The translations under genes and the position numbers were made by a program. Below are positions 24,512 through 32,263 of a stretch of DNA of 64,000 nucleotides, one piece after another. The stretch lies in NCBI GenBank assembly GCA_015068495.1, contig SVKL01000003.1, positions 57,820 to 121,819 on the forward strand. The letters run 5' to 3'. The DNA comes from Oscillospiraceae bacterium (GTDB lineage: Bacteria; Bacillota; Clostridia; Oscillospirales; Oscillospiraceae). Positions within the stretch are counted from its first letter, which is position 1; every line of letters begins with the position of its first letter. The notes beneath the pieces were generated by a model, which worked only from the letters and a program-made list of their open reading frames with translations, was not told where the DNA came from and searched no databases.

Positions 24512-26014
24512 ATGGATTACAGCAAACTGCAAAACGGCAGTGACATCCGTGGCGTGGCTCTGGAGGGCATTGAAGGACAGCACATTAACCTCACTGAAGC
24601 TGCCTGTAAGGATATCGGCAGAGGCTTTGCCCTTTGGCTGGTGAAAAAGACCGGTAAAACTTCCTTGCGCGTGGCTGTGGGTCGGGATTCCCGTCTGTCC
24701 GGTGCTACACTTTGCGACTGGATCTGTCAGGCAATGGTTGCGCAGGGTTTGGAGGTTACTGATTTCGGTATGGCAAGCACCCCTGCAATGTTTATGAGCA
24801 CGATTACCGAAGGGTACGCCTTTGACGGCTCTGTTATGATTACTGCCAGTCACCTCCCCTTTAACCGCAACGGCTTTAAGTTTTTCACTGCTGACGGTGG
24901 CTTGGAAAAGGGCGATATTAAAGAGATTTTGGACTTTGCAGCAGGCGACGCTGTCACAGGTTTGGGCGGCGGCAAGCTGATTTCCGGCGAATTTATGGAT
25001 ACCTACGCCAAAATCCTCGCAGATAAAATTCGCGCCGCTACCGGTGACGAGAAGCCCTTGGAGGGATTCCGCATTGTTGTGGATGCAGGCAACGGCGCCG
25101 GTGGCTTCTACGTTGACAAGGTGCTGAAGCCCTTGGGTGCCAACACCGACGGCAGCCGCTATTTAGACCCCGACGGAAGCTTCCCCAACCACATCCCCAA
25201 CCCTGAGGACAAGAAGGCAATGGAAGCGATTACAGAATCCGTGAAGCTGGCAAATGCGGATTTGGGTATTATTTTTGACACGGATGTGGACCGGGCAGGC
25301 GCTGTTTTGTCTGACGGCAGTGAATTAAACCGCAACCGGATTATTGCGATGCTGTCTGCCATTTTGCTTCGTGAGCACCCCGGCACCACCATTGTTACCG
25401 ACTCCATTACATCCACAGGACTTGCAAAGTTTATCGAGGAAAAGGGCGGTGTGCACCATCGCTTTAAGCGCGGCTACCGGAATGTGATTAACGAGTCCAT
25501 CCGCTTGAATAACTTAGGTCAAGATAGCCAGTTGGCGATTGAAACCTCCGGTCACGGCGCACTGAAAGAGAACTATTTCTTGGATGACGGCGCATATTTG
25601 GTGACCAAACTGCTGATTGAGCTTGCCCGTGGCAAAAAGGAAGGCTATACACTGGAATCCTTGATTGACAGCCTTGAAGAGCCTGCAGAGAGCGTCGAGT
25701 TCCGGATGAATATTTTGCTGGACGACTTTAAGTCCTACGGCCAGAAGGTCATTGACGAGCTGACAGCTTATGCAGAAAAGCAATCCGGCTGGAGCTTGGC
25801 GCCCAGCAACTATGAGGGTGTTCGTGTGAATCTTGACGAAAGCCACGGAAACGGCTGGTTCTTACTCCGCCTGTCCCTCCACGATCCCCTGCTGCCTCTG
25901 AATATTGAAAGCAATTCTGTAGGCGGCGCAAAGAAGATTGCGCAGGAGCTTGCAGGCTTTATTGCAAAGTATGACAAGCTGGATGCCCAAAAGCTGATAG
26001 ATTTTACAAAATAA
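24512..26014 (+). CDS. Phosphomannomutase/phosphoglucomutase family protein
   Basis: 500 aa from the ATG at 24512, which follows CAGGAGGACATACAA. Alpha-D-phosphohexomutase with the phospho-serine loop TASHLPFNRNG, metal loop DTDVDRAG, sugar loop ETSGHGA and a C-terminal phosphate-binding domain. It interconverts hexose 1- and 6-phosphates. The phospho-serine loop SHLP rather than SHNP and the length suggest the PMM/PGM subgroup also seen in plants and Clostridia; the preferred sugar cannot be decided. Single gene. Confidence 0.9.
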   Translation: MDYSKLQNGSDIRGVALEGIEGQHINLTEAACKDIGRGFALWLVKKTGKTSLRVAVGRDSRLSGATLCDWICQAMVAQGLEVTDFGMASTPAMFMSTITEGYAFDGSVMITASHLPFNRNGFKFFTADGGLEKGDIKEILDFAAGDAVTGLGGGKLISGEFMDTYAKILADKIRAATGDEKPLEGFRIVVDAGNGAGGFYVDKVLKPLGANTDGSRYLDPDGSFPNHIPNPEDKKAMEAITESVKLANADLGIIFDTDVDRAGAVLSDGSELNRNRIIAMLSAILLREHPGTTIVTDSITSTGLAKFIEEKGGVHHRFKRGYRNVINESIRLNNLGQDSQLAIETSGHGALKENYFLDDGAYLVTKLLIELARGKKEGYTLESLIDSLEEPAESVEFRMNILLDDFKSYGQKVIDELTAYAEKQSGWSLAPSNYEGVRVNLDESHGNGWFLLRLSLHDPLLPLNIESNSVGGAKKIAQELAGFIAKYDKLDAQKLIDFTK

Positions 26015-26020
26015 CAACTA

Positions 26021-26050
26021 AGCCCACACCAAATTGGTGTGGGCTTTTTC
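26021..26050 (+). terminator. Terminator of the phosphohexomutase gene
   Basis: A perfect 10-bp stem (26021-26030 with 26036-26045), 5-nt loop and T run. The convergent dinB gene ends at 26050. Confidence 0.85.
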
Positions 26051-27327
26051 TAAAATTCTTCCGGAACAGGCTTTGTTACACCTGTGCGCCGATGCTTGCT
26101 AAGTCCGCCTGCCATATGTTCCTGCGTGCCTTCGGAAAATTTGGCTCTGCGGATAATATCTTCACCAAATTTATCTCGCAAAGAATCTACCGTCTCGTCC
26201 AGCCGCAGCTTTTTCTCATATTGCACAGGGCTCATATCGGAAAACAAATCATACTGTTGATAGGGCTCTTTTGCCAACCGGGTCACTTGCACCCCCAATT
26301 GCCGCAAAGGCATCACACCGTCCCACACCTCATCAAATACCTGACAGGCGGCAGAAAACAATTCTGTTGTTATGTTTGTCGCACCGGAGAGCTGCTTTTG
26401 GTGGGAAAGGTGATGAAAATCACTGGTACGCAGGTGTATCGCCACGCAGCTGCCGCTTTTTCCGTCCTTACGCATTCGCATAGCAACGGTTTCGCACAAG
26501 CTTAACAGCACCCGGTGCGCCACAGCTCTAGTGGTCACATCCTCTGCTGTGGTAATCGAGTTGCCGTAACCTTTGTTCTCTGCTGCCTCCGGGGTCACCA
26601 TATCCGCATTGCGTCCGTTGGCAAAATGCCATATGGTCTCACCCTGTTTGCCCAATTTTTTTCGTAAAACAGACAGCTCTGCGTTGGCCAAATCGCCGAT
26701 GGTATAAATCCCTAGGGCGTTTAATTTCTTTTCCGTAGCCCCGCCCACCAAAAATAAATCCCGCACCGGAAGCGGCCACATTTTACTTTCCACTTCCTCG
26801 GGGAAAAGGGTGTGCACTTTATTGGGCTTTTCAAAATCGCCTGCCATTTTGGCAAGGAGTTTGTTGGTGGAAATGCCCACGTTTACCGTAAAGCCCAGTT
26901 CCTTCCAAATCCGCTCCCGCATTTGCTCTGCCGCCAGTCGGGGTGAGCCGTAAAGGCGCTGTGTACCGGTCATATCCACCCACGCCTCATCAATGGAATA
27001 TTGCTCCACCTGAGGACTAAACTGGCGAAGCACCTCTACAAAATGCCGTGATGCTTCCACATACAGCCCATAATCCGGTGGAATTACCACTAAATCCGGA
27101 CACTTTTCCAACGCCTGAAACAGTGGTTCTCCTGTTTTGATTCCATATTTTTTCGCAGGCGTGCTTTTGGCAAGAATGATGCTGTGACGGGAGGCTTTGT
27201 CCCCGGCTACTACCGAGGGAACTTCCCGCAGATCCAGCGATTCACCCAACACCTTCACCCGATAGGCTGCTGACCAGGACAGAAATGCGCTATTGGCATC
27301 CACGTGGAAAATAATACGCTCTGCCAT
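26050..27327 (-). CDS. dinB: Y-family DNA polymerase IV
   Basis: 425 aa. Motifs of the Y family: IIFHVDANSAFLSW (first catalytic Asp), VEQYSIDEAWVDMTG (SIDE catalytic Asp-Glu), VGISTNKLLAKMAGDFEKPN and the LFLVGGATEKKLNALGIYTIGDLA helix-hairpin-helix. A little finger domain follows. No clear C-terminal clamp-binding motif was noted. It bypasses lesions in an error-prone way. It is the second gene after a small protein (27329-27598) and a promoter with a LexA-like operator, which supports damage induction. Confidence 0.94.
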   Translation of the reverse strand: MAERIIFHVDANSAFLSWSAAYRVKVLGESLDLREVPSVVAGDKASRHSIILAKSTPAKKYGIKTGEPLFQALEKCPDLVVIPPDYGLYVEASRHFVEVLRQFSPQVEQYSIDEAWVDMTGTQRLYGSPRLAAEQMRERIWKELGFTVNVGISTNKLLAKMAGDFEKPNKVHTLFPEEVESKMWPLPVRDLFLVGGATEKKLNALGIYTIGDLANAELSVLRKKLGKQGETIWHFANGRNADMVTPEAAENKGYGNSITTAEDVTTRAVAHRVLLSLCETVAMRMRKDGKSGSCVAIHLRTSDFHHLSHQKQLSGATNITTELFSAACQVFDEVWDGVMPLRQLGVQVTRLAKEPYQQYDLFSDMSPVQYEKKLRLDETVDSLRDKFGEDIIRRAKFSEGTQEHMAGGLSKHRRTGVTKPVPEEF

Positions 27328-27328
27328 A

Positions 27329-27598
27329 TCAACACACCTTTCTCATCAGACACCAGCTGTGGCTTCGAATTGTATATTTCAGTTCAAACAGCCATTGCTT
27401 TTCCCGTACTGTAGCACGGCACAGAAAAATATGTGCCTCAATACCCACATATTGAATCTTTTTACTGCTGATAATTTCGTCAATATCCACCCGCAAAAGC
27501 TTGTGGTCCTCGGTTTCCATCCGCAAACGCAACGGACGAATTTCTCCGCTTGCGCTACATATGGATATTACATCTACAGGAAAATTGATATGCTCCAT
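27329..27598 (-). CDS. Small protein encoded upstream of dinB, unknown function
   Basis: 89 aa from the ATG at 27598, 6 nt after GAGGTG. I do not recognise a domain. It has a beta-rich look (VDVISICSASGEIRPLRLRMETEDHKLLRVDIDEII), a basic C-terminal third and three cysteines. The stop is one base before the dinB start, so they are co-translated. The place is reminiscent of YolD next to UvrX in Bacillus, but the sequence is not YolD-like. A role in lesion bypass is inferred only from position. Confidence 0.7.
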   Translation of the reverse strand: MEHINFPVDVISICSASGEIRPLRLRMETEDHKLLRVDIDEIISSKKIQYVGIEAHIFLCRATVREKQWLFELKYTIRSHSWCLMRKVC

Positions 27599-27618
27599 TG
27601 CGTTCACCTCTTTTCTAT

Positions 27619-27647
27619 ATTATAGTACATTTGTTCTATAATATCAA
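27619..27647 (-). promoter_or_regulatory. dinB operon promoter with LexA-like operator in the spacer
   Basis: Minus-strand TTGATA (27642-27647), 17-bp spacer, TATAAT (27619-27624). The spacer holds GAACAAATGTAC (27625-27636), which differs by one base from the GAAC-N4-GTTC core of Gram-positive LexA (DinR) boxes and sits in a longer imperfect palindrome. Repressor binding there would block the polymerase. Confidence 0.65.
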
Positions 27648-27661
27648 GTGGAATTTTTCGG

Positions 27662-27690
27662 TTGCCTCTTTCCCCCGCCTTTGGTATAAT
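27662..27690 (+). promoter_or_regulatory. Promoter of the HAD phosphatase gene
   Basis: TTGCCT (27662-27667), 17-bp spacer, TATAAT (27685-27690). Confidence 0.65.
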
Positions 27691-27720
27691 AACAAAAACA
27701 TCGAAAGTTGAGGATACATA

Positions 27721-28380
27721 ATGTTAAAATATCCCTGTTTGGTTTTAGACCACGACGATACAGTGGTGCAAAGCGAAAAAACCATTGGGTATCCTTTTTT
27801 CTGCAGAATTTTAGCAGAATACCGGCCGGGCAAATCCATCAGTTTTCAGGATTATGTCCACGATTGCCACGATTATGGCTTTGCAGAGATGTGCCGGCGG
27901 CGGTTTGCTTTTACTCCGCAGGAGCAGCGCGAAGAATACTTAGGCTGGATGGAATATGTCAAAACCCATATTCCTGCCCCCTTCCCCGAGATTGGTGATG
28001 TGATTCGCCGGCAAAAGGCAGAAGGCGGTCTTGTTTGCGTGGTTTCCCATTCCAGTGTGCAAAACATCACACGGGATTACGAAGTCCATTTCGGTGTGCA
28101 GCCGGATGCTATTTACGGCTGGGATTACCCTGAGCATCAGCGCAAACCTAACCCCTATCCTCTGGAGGATATTATGCGTCGGTATAATATGAAAGCCAAG
28201 GATATGCTGATTGTTGACGATATGAAATTGGCGTGGCAGATGGCGCAGCCCGTTGGTGTAGAAGTTGCTTTTGCCGCTTGGGGGAAAACAGAATTTCCGG
28301 AGCTTTCCCGGGAAATGAGAGAAATCTGCAATTATAGCTTTGATTCGCCAAAAGAACTGGAAAACTTCCTGTTTGAGTAG
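27721..28380 (+). CDS. HAD-superfamily hydrolase
   Basis: 219 aa. Nucleophile motif LVLDHDDTVV (Asp10 and Asp12), motif II Ser in CVVSHSS, Lys in HQRKPNPYPL, and the acidic motif DMLIVDDMK. A C1-type cap lies between motifs I and II. It is probably a phosphatase; substrate is unknown. Typical of the PGP/beta-phosphoglucomutase subgroup in size. The next gene, smpB, begins about 50 nt later behind its own -10-like element. Confidence 0.85.
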   Translation: MLKYPCLVLDHDDTVVQSEKTIGYPFFCRILAEYRPGKSISFQDYVHDCHDYGFAEMCRRRFAFTPQEQREEYLGWMEYVKTHIPAPFPEIGDVIRRQKAEGGLVCVVSHSSVQNITRDYEVHFGVQPDAIYGWDYPEHQRKPNPYPLEDIMRRYNMKAKDMLIVDDMKLAWQMAQPVGVEVAFAAWGKTEFPELSREMREICNYSFDSPKELENFLFE

Positions 28381-28434
28381 CTTGACAGTTATGGTATAAT
28401 ACCTAGAGAATTATAGCAAAAGGAGGTGTGCAGT

Positions 28435-28896
28435 CTGGAAAAAGAAAATGTAAAAGTGTTAGCCCGGAATCGGGAAGCCTACCACGAATACTTCGTTGAA
28501 GAAGAGATGGAAGCCGGCATTGAGCTACGCGGCACGGAAGTGAAATCCATCCGCAAAGGTAATTTGAATTTGAAGGACGCTTGGTGCGGTATCAAAAACG
28601 GCGAGCTTCTCATAAACCAAATGCACATCTCACCTTATGAGCAAGGCAATCGCTTTAATCCGGATCCACGCAGACCTCGCAGGCTGCTGATGCATAGGCG
28701 GGAGATTATGCGTCTGTTCGGCAAAGTCAAGCAAGACGGCTACGCGCTGATTCCCTTGTCTGTCTATCTAAAGGGCAGCTTGGTTAAGGTGAAAGTAGGC
28801 CTGTGCAAGGGTAAAAAACTATACGACAAACGACAGGCTGCGGCCGAAGCTGACGCAAAGCGTCAAATCGACCGGGCTATGAAAGAGAGGTACTAA
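28435..28896 (+). CDS. smpB: SsrA-binding protein SmpB, probable CTG start
   Basis: 153 aa if it starts at the CTG at 28435. SmpB binds tmRNA and brings it to stalled ribosomes. The sequence ([39 protein letters not shown], then NLKDAWC and the basic tail [24 protein letters not shown]) is typical. No ATG fits: an AGGAGG site at 28421-28426 is 8 nt before CTG, which would put the N-terminus exactly where other SmpB proteins start. The only upstream alternative, GTG at 28426, overlaps the ribosome binding site and is unlikely. An extended -10 (TGGTATAAT, 28392-28400) lies upstream. The tmRNA gene is 600 nt downstream. Confidence 0.93.
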   Translation: MEKENVKVLARNREAYHEYFVEEEMEAGIELRGTEVKSIRKGNLNLKDAWCGIKNGELLINQMHISPYEQGNRFNPDPRRPRRLLMHRREIMRLFGKVKQDGYALIPLSVYLKGSLVKVKVGLCKGKKLYDKRQAAAEADAKRQIDRAMKERY

Positions 28897-28898
28897 AT

Positions 28899-29435
28899 AT
28901 GAATCCAACATTCAAAATCACTATGGAAAACGGCGGTGTAATTGAGGGCGAACTGTATCCCGAGATTGCACCTCAGAGCGTTTATAATTTCATTGATTTG
29001 GCAAATCATAATTACTATGACGGTCTGATTTTCCACAGAGTCATCCCCGGCTTTATGATTCAGGGCGGCTGCCCCGACGGCACCGGTATGGGTGGCCCCG
29101 GCTACTGCATTAAGGGTGAATTTTTCTTCAACGGCTTTAAGAATGAGCTGCGGCACAAAAGAGGCGTCCTGTCTATGGCAAGAAGCCAGTCCCCCAACTC
29201 CGCCGGCAGCCAATTCTTCATTATGCACGAGGATGCGAAGCATTTGGACGGTCAATACGCTGCATTTGGCAAGGTAACCTCTGGCTTGGAGGTTGTTGAT
29301 GCCATTGCCGCTACAAAGACCGGTATGCAGGACCGCCCCATTGAAGAACAGAAGATTGCATCTATCACTGTGGATACTCACGGTGAGAACTATCCGGAGC
29401 CTAACAAGCTCCCCGACCCTTACGACAGATTCTAA
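28899..29435 (+). CDS. Cyclophilin-type peptidyl-prolyl cis-trans isomerase
   Basis: 178 aa. The core has YYDGLIFHRVIPGFMIQGG with the catalytic Arg in FHRV, QFFIMHED and HLDGQYAAFGKVTSGLEVVD. No signal peptide, so it is cytosolic and assists protein folding. It starts two bases after the smpB stop with an AGAGAGG site inside smpB, so the two are in one operon and ssrA follows. Confidence 0.95.
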   Translation: MNPTFKITMENGGVIEGELYPEIAPQSVYNFIDLANHNYYDGLIFHRVIPGFMIQGGCPDGTGMGGPGYCIKGEFFFNGFKNELRHKRGVLSMARSQSPNSAGSQFFIMHEDAKHLDGQYAAFGKVTSGLEVVDAIAATKTGMQDRPIEEQKIASITVDTHGENYPEPNKLPDPYDRF

Positions 29436-29444
29436 TGAAAACGC

Positions 29445-29466
29445 GTGGGGTGCACCAGCACCCCAC
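29445..29466 (+). terminator. Hairpin between cyclophilin gene and ssrA
   Basis: A perfect 9-bp GC-rich stem (29445-29453 with 29458-29466) with a 4-nt loop. There is no T run, so it may be a weak terminator, a pause or a processing site ahead of ssrA. A doubled TTCACTA heptamer follows at about 29473. Confidence 0.5.
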
Positions 29467-29504
29467 TACCTGTTCACTATTCACTATTACTTCTTACCTC
29501 ATAT

Positions 29505-29851
29505 GGGGATGTACTGGTTTCGACGGGGGTAGTGAGGCTGGATAAGCGGGCCGTGGCGCCTAACCACGATAAAATGGGTACTTTTTAAATTTAACTGACA
29601 ACAAAACTGTTGCTCTGGCTGCCTAATTAGGCGCCCATCCGCCCCGGTTTTCCACGCGCCGGGCTCGGGTGTGATCTAAGTGGAGACCGTGCGTGCGCAA
29701 AGCTTTGAGCGCACCACGCATAATGAAGCTACTAAGCCATACAGGATGTTTGTTTTCGGTATGGTAAGGGAATGTAAATAACAAACTGCGCCCGGAGAAA
29801 GTCCTTCCAAGTTGCTTTCGGACAGGGGTTCGATTCCCCTCATCTCCACCA
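29505..29851 (+). ncRNA. ssrA: Transfer-messenger RNA (tmRNA)
   Basis: About 347 nt. The 5' part reads GGGGAUGUACUGGUUUCGACG and the 3' part ends with a T-arm (GGGGUUCGAUUCCCC) and an encoded CCA, together forming the tRNA-Ala-like half. The tag reading frame ends with Asp-Asn-Lys-Thr-Val-Ala-Leu-Ala-Ala and a stop at 29624-29626; the first one or two tag residues (resume codon) could not be fixed by eye. The C-terminal ALAA is the standard proteolysis signal. It rescues stalled ribosomes with SmpB, encoded just upstream. Confidence 0.96.
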
Positions 29852-29888
29852 AATAAAATGACCACCCTTTGAGGTGGTCATTTTATTT
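29851..29888 (+). terminator. Terminator of ssrA
   Basis: A perfect 16-bp stem (29851-29866 with 29873-29888) with a 6-nt loop, starting at the terminal A of tmRNA. AT-rich base of the stem gives a T-run. Confidence 0.88.
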
Positions 29889-29901
29889 GTATTATATTGA
29901 C

Positions 29902-29993
29902 GGGGAATCGAACCCATCTAAATGCAGATGTCCGGCGGACATCTGCTGTCACCAGTGCAAACACTGGTGGCTACCTTAATTCCTCGATTCCCT
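29902..29993. repeat. Multibranch hairpin element downstream of ssrA
   Basis: An outer perfect 9-bp stem (29903-29911 with 29984-29992) encloses two strong hairpins: a 10-bp stem (29924-29933 with 29937-29946) with a 3-nt loop, and an 8-bp stem (29950-29957 with 29962-29969), extendable by a wobble and a G-C pair. The layout is cloverleaf-like, but it is not a tRNA. The left edge matches the complement of the tmRNA T-arm over 14 nt. I do not recognise a named family; a dispersed intergenic element, a small structured RNA or remnant of an integration at ssrA are possible. From here to 30127 I see no gene. Confidence 0.55.
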
Positions 29994-30127
29994 GCATCTA
30001 TAAAAATACAAGCAGAGATTTTGTTGAAAATAAATTTCACACCGTGTCAGCTTCTAAATAATTCTGTAGCATTTCTGTGAAGAACGTGATATACTAAGGA
30101 AAATACAGAACGGAGGACGTTGGGTTT

Positions 30128-31489
30128 ATGCGTTTTATATTAACCCTTTGGATATCCAAATTTGTGGCATTGGCTGTAAATTTGGCAGATAAAAAGCGGG
30201 GCAGCAATTACTCCGGTAAAATTGCCTTAAAGCTTATGCCAAACTTTGTTGCCCATTTCAAGAACATAGACTACAGCAAAGTTTACTTCATTTCCGGCAC
30301 AAACGGAAAATCCACCACTACCAATCTGCTCCACCATACCCTCATTTCTGCCGGCAGGAGCGTTGCCTGCAATACAGAAGGCGCAAATATGATGGGCGGC
30401 GTTGCCACTACACTCATCAAAAACTCCAGCTTGCTGGGTGTTTTTAAGAAAGAATATTTGGTTTTAGAGATTGATGAACGCAGCTTTCCTGCAATTCGCA
30501 AGGTTCTCCCCGGCAGACATTTGGGACTAACTAACCTGCAAAAGGATCAGGTGCAGCGTAACGGCGACCCGGATTTCATCTACCGGAAAATCCGCAATGC
30601 AGTTGGCGAGGATATGACGCTGTATTTGAACAATGAAGAGCCCCGCAGTCGCAGCTTGGCAGACAGCTGCGGTAAAGCCGTATATTTTTCTGTAGAACAC
30701 AACAGCAAAAGCTATACCTGTGACGATTTTTACAACGTCACCCTCCCCTGTCCCAAATGCGGACACCCCATTTCCTATGAATACTACAACCTGAAAAGTA
30801 TTGGCAAATTCCACTGCACCAGATGTCAGTACCGCTCCACAGAAAAAGCAGATGTGCAAATTACGGATCTAGACTTTGAAAACAACGCCTTTGTCTGTGA
30901 TAACACGCGCTGGACAGTTCCATACAACAACCCGTTCTATATTTACAATTTTGCTATGTGCATTGCTATATGCCGTGAGCTTGGTTTGGCAGACAGGGAA
31001 ATTCAAAACGGTTTTTCTTCCTTTACCAATCCCGCTACACACAAGGTACTGGTCAACTATAAAGGAAAAGAAATCCATTATTTGCAGGGCAAGCAGGAAA
31101 ATCCCGAGGCATTGCAATCGCAAATTGATGTCATTTCCTCTGACAGCCGCAGAAAAGCTGTTTTTGTCGGTCTGCACCAAATTAAAGACTTCTACCCACA
31201 CTATAGCGGCAGCTTTTACTTCTTTGACTGTGACTTCGCACCGGTTGTGATGAGCAACGTAGAGCATTACGTTTCCTTCTCGGAAACAGTTGCCAACGAT
31301 GTTGCCAACCGAATGATTTTGGCCGGTGCAGATAAAAACACCATTACGATTATAGACAGCAATGACCTTGATAAGGTCTTTGGCGTATTGGACTCTGTTA
31401 CGGCAGATGTGGTCTATGTTCTGACCAATACCGCAAGCACCAAACGCATTAAAAACTATCTCACCCAAGGAGGTAGTATCAATGGATAA
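30128..31489 (+). CDS. MurT-like Mur ligase with zinc ribbon (divergent)
   Basis: 453 aa. The Mur ligase central domain has the P-loop FISGTNGKSTTTNLLHH (about 55-71), LEIDERSF, and a zinc ribbon insert with CPKC and CTRC pairs (about 211-236) as in MurT. MurT with GatD amidates the D-Glu of lipid II to iso-Gln on the cytosolic membrane face. Several MurT signatures are altered: NLFRDQLDRYGE is NLQKDQVQRNGD, and the C-terminal ADGRDVSWLWDVDFE region is IKDFYPHYSGSFYFFDCDF. It overlaps the GatD-like gene by 8 nt. ATP binding looks intact; whether it acts on lipid II is uncertain. Confidence 0.8.
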   Translation: MRFILTLWISKFVALAVNLADKKRGSNYSGKIALKLMPNFVAHFKNIDYSKVYFISGTNGKSTTTNLLHHTLISAGRSVACNTEGANMMGGVATTLIKNSSLLGVFKKEYLVLEIDERSFPAIRKVLPGRHLGLTNLQKDQVQRNGDPDFIYRKIRNAVGEDMTLYLNNEEPRSRSLADSCGKAVYFSVEHNSKSYTCDDFYNVTLPCPKCGHPISYEYYNLKSIGKFHCTRCQYRSTEKADVQITDLDFENNAFVCDNTRWTVPYNNPFYIYNFAMCIAICRELGLADREIQNGFSSFTNPATHKVLVNYKGKEIHYLQGKQENPEALQSQIDVISSDSRRKAVFVGLHQIKDFYPHYSGSFYFFDCDFAPVVMSNVEHYVSFSETVANDVANRMILAGADKNTITIIDSNDLDKVFGVLDSVTADVVYVLTNTASTKRIKNYLTQGGSING

Positions 31490-32201
31490 GATTACCGTCG
31501 GTTGGCTCTACCCCAACCTGTTAAATCTCCACGGAGAGCGTGGTAGCGTACAAGCCTTGACCGAAATCGGCAAGGCAATGGATATCTGCGTCGAAATTCG
31601 GAGGATTGAGGATTTTGATGACCCCATCCCCTTTGAAGAATTGGATATGCTGATATTGTTACCCGGTGAAATCTCCACCTTCCCCTATTTGATACCTGCG
31701 CTGGAAACCGAAAAGCTGCGTGCATACTTGGAAGACGGTGGCTACCTGCTTGCCTTAGGTACTACGGGACTTATGTTCGGCAACAGCATTTTAAGGGAAG
31801 ACGGCACAGTCATCAAGGGTCTAGGCTATTTGGATATGACCGCAAAAGAGCGTCGTTTTGTTTGGGGAGACGATCTGCACTTCAAAATAGATGATATGAA
31901 CCTTGAGTTAGTTGGTTCACAGATTCAAATGGCTGACGTGAATGTTAAAACCCCATTAGGCTCAACTATTTACGGTATGGGCAACAACAATTCCGGTGCT
32001 GAGGGAGCGCGTTGGAAAAACTTAATTTACACCAACTGCTTAGGACCTCTATTGGTTAAGAATCCCTGGTTTGCAGAGCATATTCTTAACAGCATTTTAC
32101 AGCAAAAAGGCTTGCCTGTCCGTCCCGTCTGTAGTTTTCCCATTGCAGAAGCTTCCTACCAGTCAACAGTTGCATTTATCAATAAAAAACCGAAGCAATA
32201 A
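31482..32201 (+). CDS. GatD-like glutamine amidotransferase subunit lacking catalytic residues
   Basis: 239 aa. It follows the GatD/CobQ-type class I amidotransferase fold (GWLYPNLLNLHGERGSVQAL, then GLGYLDM, GNNNSGAEG and GPLLVKNPWFAEHIL). The nucleophile elbow that reads AICGGYQ in GatD is ALGTTGL here, so Gly93 stands at the Cys position. The catalytic His in TYLHGPLL is replaced by Leu187 (TNCLGPLL), and the GFENHSG oxyanion/substrate segment is lost. It should not hydrolyse glutamine. It may be a structural partner of the MurT-like protein. Translationally coupled to that gene; ends at a good terminator. Confidence 0.82.
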   Translation: MDKITVGWLYPNLLNLHGERGSVQALTEIGKAMDICVEIRRIEDFDDPIPFEELDMLILLPGEISTFPYLIPALETEKLRAYLEDGGYLLALGTTGLMFGNSILREDGTVIKGLGYLDMTAKERRFVWGDDLHFKIDDMNLELVGSQIQMADVNVKTPLGSTIYGMGNNNSGAEGARWKNLIYTNCLGPLLVKNPWFAEHILNSILQQKGLPVRPVCSFPIAEASYQSTVAFINKKPKQ

Positions 32202-32203
32202 CA

Positions 32204-32236
32204 GAATGAGCCGTCTTTATAGACGGCTCATTCTTT
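32204..32236 (+). terminator. Terminator of the MurT/GatD-like operon
   Basis: A perfect 13-bp stem (32204-32216 with 32221-32233) with a TTAT loop and T-rich tail. Confidence 0.88.
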
Positions 32237-32263
32237 ATGTATTATCAAAAATGCAGCAAAACC

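Noticed and set aside
28382..28400. TTGACA and TATAAT before smpB as one promoter
   Set aside because: Only 7 bp separate them, too close for a -35/-10 pair; the TATAAT is better seen as an extended -10 (TGGTATAAT).
29890..29995. A minus-strand tRNA suggested by the T-arm-like GGGTTCGATTCCCC
   Set aside because: No 7-bp acceptor stem, no anticodon arm of normal geometry and no CCA or discriminator position; the bases instead form an outer 9-bp stem with two hairpins.
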